Source: Zygaena filipendulae | Taxonomy: Eukaryota; Arthropoda; Insecta; Lepidoptera; Zygaenidae | Direction: 5' to 3' | Length of the DNA: 64,000 bases | Assembly: GCA_907165275.2 (NCBI GenBank) | Contig: OU015663.1 | Span: 3,298,501 to 3,362,500, forward strand | Part shown: in pieces, positions 58,290-64,000 of the stretch | How the letters are laid out: each line of letters opens with the position of its first letter | How positions within the stretch are numbered: position 1 is the first letter of the stretch | Program-made: the position numbers and the translations under genes | The notes under the pieces: generated by a model | Database searches by the model: none | Told to the model about the DNA's origin: nothing | The model's input: only the letters and a program-made list of their open reading frames with translations

Positions 58290-58757
58290 AGTATGCTCGG
58301 AAGCGTTTATACTTGCTACGCGACTCTGGTCGAGGCTCAACGACTGCAGACAGGCGAAAGCGGTCTTACCCAAAGCGGACGCCCGTCTCTCTCGCAGTCT
58401 TTACGGTTGTGTAGAACCGATCTCCGCATGGTGACAGGTTCTCTCACAGGCCATGGCCCATACAACAAACATTTGTATAATATAAATGTTACAGACAGCC
58501 CCCTCTGCAGAGCTTGCATGGAGGTGGACGAAACCGCCGCTCATGTGTTGCTTGAATGCGACGGAGTGGCACCATACAGGGCTAAGTACCTAGGGACACC
58601 AAGGTCGCTCCCGGAAGCCTTCGGTGACATTACGAAGCTGCTGGGCTTCCTGCAGGAGCTGGGTTGGCATGAATAGATGCATTCCCACCACACGCAAAAT
58701 AGGCGCTCAGACGTCGAGTTGCGGAAACCAGCCCGCTAATAAATACAAATACAAATA
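58290..58757 (+). mobile_element. 5'-truncated LINE: C-terminal ORF2 end and 3' UTR
   Basis: The frame ending at 58676 (TAG at 58674-58676) encodes the end of a non-LTR retrotransposon polymerase of the Jockey/R1 type. It carries SLTGHGPYNKHLYNI, then the zinc-knuckle-like CRACMEVDETAAHVLLEC (Cys-x2-Cys...His-x4-Cys), and ends LLGFLQELGWHE. Reverse transcriptase and most of RNase H are missing, so it is an inactive relic. The 3' UTR ends in (aaatac)n near 58741-58757. Similarity starts near 58290. The ATG at 58245 lies in flanking DNA and is not a true start. Confidence 0.85.
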
Positions 58758-58940
58758 CTTGCTACTGAGAAGCTACATAACGTAATAAATAAATAAACAA
58801 TGAAAATAAATGGCAAATTTAAATACATATTTTAAACTTAAACTTTTTATTCTGCTCTAGAATATAGTTCTTAGGTCTTAGATCAATACATTCTACTGAA
58901 TATTTATTCTTCTGAATATACCTACTCACTATCGTATTTA

Positions 58941-59137
58941 GACAGCTGTTCCCCGCGGTTGCACTCGGAGTTCCCTCTGAAATTCCGCGTTACAATATAC
59001 CCAACCTATCTTACTCAGGGATGATGTAGCGTTCTAATGGTGAAAAAAATTTTGAAATCGGTCCAGTAGTTTTTGAGTTAAATCGTAACATACAAAAAAT
59101 CAAATCTTTCCCCTTTATAATATTAGTTTATACTACT
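58941..59137 (-). mobile_element. Helitron-like element, minus strand
   Basis: cagctgttccccgcggttgc, gaaatcggtccagtagtttt, tgagttaaatcgtaaca, cctttataatattagttta. Same subfamily as 49893-50106. Confidence 0.8.
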
Positions 59138-60057
59138 ATAAAGTAAGGTATAGGTATGTATATTTATTATTTATTAAAACAAAAAGTTTTCACAGTGAAC
59201 TCTATCAAATTAGTAGAGTTGGTTTTGACATAATATTATATTCATTTTAACAATATAAATTAAATCTTTAGGTTTACATAACTAATGAAAATATAAAATA
59301 TGATTAACTTACTTGCTAATTTTCTATGTAGCATTTTGCTATAAAATATAGGGTAGGTATCTATTATAATTTTTAAGATTAAAACAAAAATCGAAATAAC
59401 ACAATAAATAACGTTTTGTAGTAATGGAAAAATTTATGTTCTCAGTCTTCGGTTTTTCTGTATCGATATGAGAGTCAGAAGTAAGAAAGCAACGTGTCAC
59501 TATGTCAAACAACAAGCGCCATCTGTTTTCTTGAACTGAACTAAACTTTTAGTATTTTACATATTTTATGTAAAATGTCTACACAGGTTGCCATCTAGTG
59601 GAGAATAGTTTTACCAATGTTAGTTTATACAGCATTTATGTTGGTTTTATATATTTTGTTCTTTGGTCAACTGACATTAAAAGTGTATTTTTTCGCCTTG
59701 CATATTTAATTGTAAACTTATAAATTCCATTCGATTAGAATATTAATTGAAACAACAGAAATAAAAGTAAATAACGCTACTCCACAACAGGTGGCGCTAC
59801 TGTCTTTGATCAAAGCTATCAACAACAAGATCGTTCACAGGGAATTAGTTCATGTCTCACTAAAACAGACTAGTTCCTATATTATCTTCATTAATTAATA
59901 AAAGTAAGTACCTACTTTAATTCGTCTTTCTTCCACGTCATGACTGAGAAAATTATCTATGAAGATTGTTTACGCGAATGACTACAGCCATAGATAATAT
60001 AATACTAGCTACAGCTAAAGTTTGATAGCTTTCCTTTTTTGGTATTCTATTATTATA
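59138..60057. other. Gene-free stretch
   Basis: Contains gcgccatctg, gttgccatctagtgg and caggtggcgct boxes at 59510-59800, like those near 12.1 and 29.5 kb. No gene recognised. Confidence 0.35.
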
Positions 60058-60225
60058 CACTAACTGTGCCTCACGATTTCACTCGCGTGAGATTTCATAG
60101 AAGTAGCTTAAACAGCTATTTGCTAGTGAAAGTATCCTCAAAATCGGTCCAACATTTTCGGAGATTGGCTGGAACAAACAGACAGGCAGAGAAAAATTAA
60201 AAAAAATGGTTTTTTCTTATACACT
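60058..60225 (-). mobile_element. Helitron-like element, minus strand, worn
   Basis: ctaactgtgcctcacgattt, cactcgcgtgagatttcata, aatcggtccaacattttcgg, aacaaacagacaggcaga. Confidence 0.65.
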
Positions 60226-60418
60226 TTCAAATGCATATAAATTATAATAAAAACTGTTATTTGGACATTACAAACATACACTATAATTTTTTTAAATGTG
60301 TAGATGTAGGTATGCATTGGTGAAGTTATATCTAGTATCTAAGTACCTAATTAAATAAAACAAAATTCATTGTCATTGTCTCGATAGTTATTATTTCGTG
60401 TGGCGTTTAAACTATACA

Positions 60419-60627
60419 TCTATACTAATATTATAAAGAGGAAAGATTTGATTTTTCGTTTGTTTGTTTCGATTTAACTAAAAAACTACTGGACCGATTT
60501 CAAAATTTCTTTCACCATTAGAAAGCTACATTATCCCTGAATAACATAGGCTTATGTTACTTTTTCAATCCGGAATTCCCGCAGGAACTCCGAAATTAAC
60601 GCGAGTAAAACCGCGGGGAACAGCTCG
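60419..60627 (+). mobile_element. Near complete Helitron-like element, plus strand
   Basis: TCTATACTAATATTATAAAG, actactggaccgatttcaaa, attagaaagctacattatcc, ttcccgcaggaactccg, cgagtaaaaccgcggggaac and agCTCG at 60624-60627. Confidence 0.83.
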
Positions 60628-60882
60628 TACTACACATAACTAATATTAGGTATCAAAAAAAAATCAAAAATCAAAAATTATTTATTACTTTCACAATATG
60701 AACTTATAACTAGATAAATAGCTGGAGCCTCCTTTTAGGCATAATTATGCCTGTGCCAGGAGACTCCGCTCCTCATAACTAATTTAAATTTAACAAAATA
60801 CATATCCGGAAGCATACATATATTATAACTTAATATTTAAATAAATTATGTGAAATAGTTTTGAAGTGTATGTGTTTATGTG

Positions 60883-61179
<297 letters not shown>

Positions 61180-62170
61180 TACAAAATAATATTTCCTGGT
61201 TGATTCATAATAAATTTTCTTGTAGCCTCTATATTAAGATAAGTTTTGGTCTACAAACGTTTTGCTTTGTGTTACGTGGCATAATCGAATTGCAATTGCG
61301 ATTCGATTACTTTCATATAGTTGCTAAGAAATTTATGCTTTCCACAATTTATATTATGGTGACGTGGAGCCGATGGTGAAGTACCAGGAGAACTCCTCAA
61401 AAGTTAATTTTCCTGCATAGGGAAAAGCAATCTTTTGTAAAAGGTAATGAGAAGTTGACGTCAGGCTATATTGTAACTTAGATAAATTATAAACCGACCC
61501 ACTAAAAGCAAGAAATAAATAAACTTTTAACAATAATCATAAACCGACTTCGAAAAACACAGAAATGCAGTAGGTAGACACACTAAAAAGCGATAGGTAA
61601 ATAACAGAACGACGAAACTCTATTGAGCATTTCGCTATCCCTCGTAGGTTCGTATTTACCTACTCATTCACACCCATTTAAAAAAAACGCCTCTGTATAC
61701 ACACCAACGTAGTGGAAAAAAAAACTGGGGGCACGGCAGTGCCCCCGCCAAGACGAGCCAAGCGAAGCGGGAGCACTACCTATCTTTTCTCGAAGCGCTT
61801 CATCGTTTTTTTGAACGCTTATAACTTGGGTTTGGATTACACCAGATAAACGAAATTCTCGGGATATGTTGTCAATAGCGGAGTTATCAAATATATAAAG
61901 TTTTAATTGCATAGCTCTTATACTTTAGATTTTATTGAATATTGATATCTAAAAAAACCTGATTTCGTCATTGACTTACTGATGATCATCAAAATTCTTA
62001 GGGTATTTCCTAATGTCCTAGAAAGCAGAAATTTGGCGTGTAAGCTAGTATTAGTACACAAACAACAAAAAAATTATAAAACTTGTGACTTTTATCCCCC
62101 TACCTCTTAAACTAAGGGTTGGAAGTTAATGTGAGAATTCCGCAATTTTGACTTACAAAAAGAAATGAAA

Positions 62171-62588
62171 TCCCATCAAAAACATATTCATGTAAAATGA
62201 TGCCAAGACGAGTCCATATGACGAGCACTGTCAAAAAGTTATCAGATCTCATGTAGAGCCAAGCTTAAACCTCTACCCAACCTAATTCTACAAGGACTAA
62301 CTTCACAAACTCGTTAACGTTAACGTTTCGTTACTGCAATAACCTTTATATAACAGAAAAGTAGTTAACAGTGGATAAAATTTTTTCTCCTTACGCTCAT
62401 GTGAATGGAGTGAAACGGCCAAGCCACATATTCTAACTAAGGTATAGAGTTTGAGAAATTAGGCCTTGTAGAGTTAGGGTGGGTAGAGTTATAAGCTTAG
62501 CTCTACATGAGATCTGATAACTTTTTGACAGTGCCCGTCATACGGACTCGTCTTGGCATCATTTTACATGAATATGTTTTTGGTGGGA
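62171..62588. mobile_element. MITE with long (at least 96 bp) terminal inverted repeats
   Basis: Arms 62171-62266 and 62493-62588 match at about 92 of 96 positions (ends TCCCA[T/C]CAAAAACATATT, then atgatgccaagacgagtcc and agttatcagatctcatgtag). Weaker pairing continues to about 62305 and 62455. Total 418 bp, no coding capacity. No clear target duplication. Confidence 0.88.
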
Positions 62589-63328
62589 TAGTATTTTCCA
62601 AATATGAAACCTTTTCCTTTCCTTCATTTCACATTTAATTTTACGCCCCAGAATTTAATCCAGGCGATACTATGAGATGGTGCAACAGTACAGGATGTGA
62701 CCTTTTTTCTAAATTAAATGGCTTCAATTTACATTAATGAAAAAAAATATTTAAAACGTGAGAGCCTTATTCGCTATTCCTCGCAATTTCGGATTTGGTC
62801 ATCTATGCCCATTTCAAATTTCCATCCTGTTTGCATATTTTATGAAGTGATATACAACGTGTTAATGAATTGACCGAAAACCTGATACACCCTATTTAAA
62901 AAAATAAACAATAATATGATTAAAATACAAATTACGTAGAAAAATTTATAGTCTAATAGTTATTCAACATTAGTTTGGAGGTGACCTATCTACGAAATTT
63001 CAAGCGCTACGCCCGCGCCTACGTGTCAATGACCAACTCGATTTTTTTGCTACGGGCACCGCATGCGCCATTGTATAATAAATAATTTAGACATGGGCTA
63101 GTAAAAATGAAAAAATATAATCTTTATTAAAACATGGTGCGATCGATTCGGAAGTCGATTTTGAACAAACTACTTTTTAGTTTTTAGTCAATCCATTAAC
63201 ACGTGAAGTGAAAATTTATGTGTGTTTGTCTCTGTGTGTTACGTTGAACGGAGTTAGTTTCTGGATTATGATAATAATTATTTAATTATTCCGAAAAATG
63301 TTATGCAAAATATTATATGTAGTACACG
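62589..63328. other. Gene-free stretch
   Basis: AT-rich, with no gene or clear repeat recognised. Confidence 0.35.
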
Positions 63329-63546
63329 AGGGAATCCCGAAATTAAATAAATTTAAAAAGACAAATACTTTTTTTATAATAACTTCTCCTGCAACATCTG
63401 TCAAAAGTTTTTTGTTCTAGAAAAAACTATTGTAGGTACTACTGTAGCTTCCAGCAGTGAAAGAGTTTTTAGAATCGTTTGAGTAGTTCCAGAGATTAAC
63501 CTCATACAAACAAACTAACTTTAACTCTTTATTATATCAGTATAGG
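63329..63546 (-). mobile_element. Helitron-like element, minus strand, worn
   Basis: gagggaatcccgaaattaaa, actgtagcttccagcagtga, atcgtttgagtagttccaga, ctttattatatcagtatagg in the order of a minus copy of the aagctac subfamily. Confidence 0.65.
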
Positions 63547-64000
63547 TAGGTATAGATTAATTAATGTAATTTATGTCTATTTATAGCTATCTTTGCATGT
63601 AACAATTAATATAAATAAATTAATAAATAAATAATATTATTAAGTTGTAAAATCTGTTATGGAACTACTACTTCTAAAATGTTTCCACTTATCAAATCCA
63701 ACACTAATAAAGTAGGACAAAGGTTATATCTTTACATCATAGAAGTCACTTCACGAAATAGGTGTAAAGTACGAGTGGACGGGATAGTGACGTCACAACC
63801 ACGCGAGTGGAACCGTGGGCATCAGCAAGTCTAGCTAGCAATATTAACCATAAAGTAAATTTCTTGGGGCTGATCTATACGAAAATGTGGTTTCGTGGAT
63901 GTGAAGAGGTAAGAGTTAATAGAGAAACCCATCTGTTCGGTTGTGTATTAATAACTTTATAACTATAGCGGTTCGTGCTTTTACTCTTTTCGCTTTAATA
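63547..64000. other. Gene-free right edge
   Basis: (aataaat)n near 63615-63640 and a plus-strand Helitron-like end near 63785-63834 (cacgcgagtggaaccgtggg, ...tctag). Nothing else recognised. Confidence 0.35.

Overview
This is a piece of an AT-rich eukaryotic nuclear genome, almost certainly a moth or butterfly (Lepidoptera). The main evidence is repeat content: dozens of non-autonomous Helitron-like elements of the Lep1 type (5' end TACTAATATTATAAAG, 3' hairpin CCGCGG-loop-CCGCGG, then an AGCTAG terminus), foldback MITEs, a tRNA-derived SINE, a Jockey/R1-type LINE tail, and constant recurrence of the TAGGTACCTA motif. Genes have small exons with GT/AG introns. No prokaryotic features are present.

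Left part (1-11.2 kb): two protein-coding genes, both on the minus strand. The first (1-2195) enters from the left edge. It has a short first exon with a good ATG and a 1.8-kb second exon open to the window edge. It encodes at least 646 residues of a polar, low-complexity, probably nuclear protein that I do not recognise. Because this frame has no stop inside the window, it is easily overlooked. The second (5779-11206, plus an unplaced first exon further upstream) is the dihydrolipoamide succinyltransferase (E2o) subunit of the 2-oxoglutarate dehydrogenase complex. I reconstructed nine coding exons with consistent phases: end of the mitochondrial presequence, lipoyl domain, an Ala/Pro-rich linker, and the catalytic domain ending in the active-site DHRLIDG motif.

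Right part (about 11.2-64 kb): more than 50 kb in which I find no host gene. It holds Helitron fragments in both orientations, some back to back and two interrupted by another retroposon; a hAT-type MITE with an 8-bp target duplication (14.06 kb); a roughly 500-bp mariner-like foldback (25.3 kb); another foldback (40.1 kb); a tRNA-derived SINE (44 kb); a truncated LINE end (58.3-58.8 kb); a long GT microsatellite (60.9 kb); and a MITE with long terminal inverted repeats (62.2-62.6 kb). Scattered through it are short, sharply GC-rich islands that the repeats do not explain. They could be regulatory elements or untranslated exons of a distant gene, which I cannot decide from sequence alone.

The host content is therefore one mitochondrial TCA-cycle gene, one unknown gene downstream of it on the same strand, and a long upstream gene desert. 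I found no convincing new multi-gene system. The items most worth following up are the unrecognised minus-strand gene, two perfect 21-bp hairpins, the intact MITEs and the GC-rich islands.
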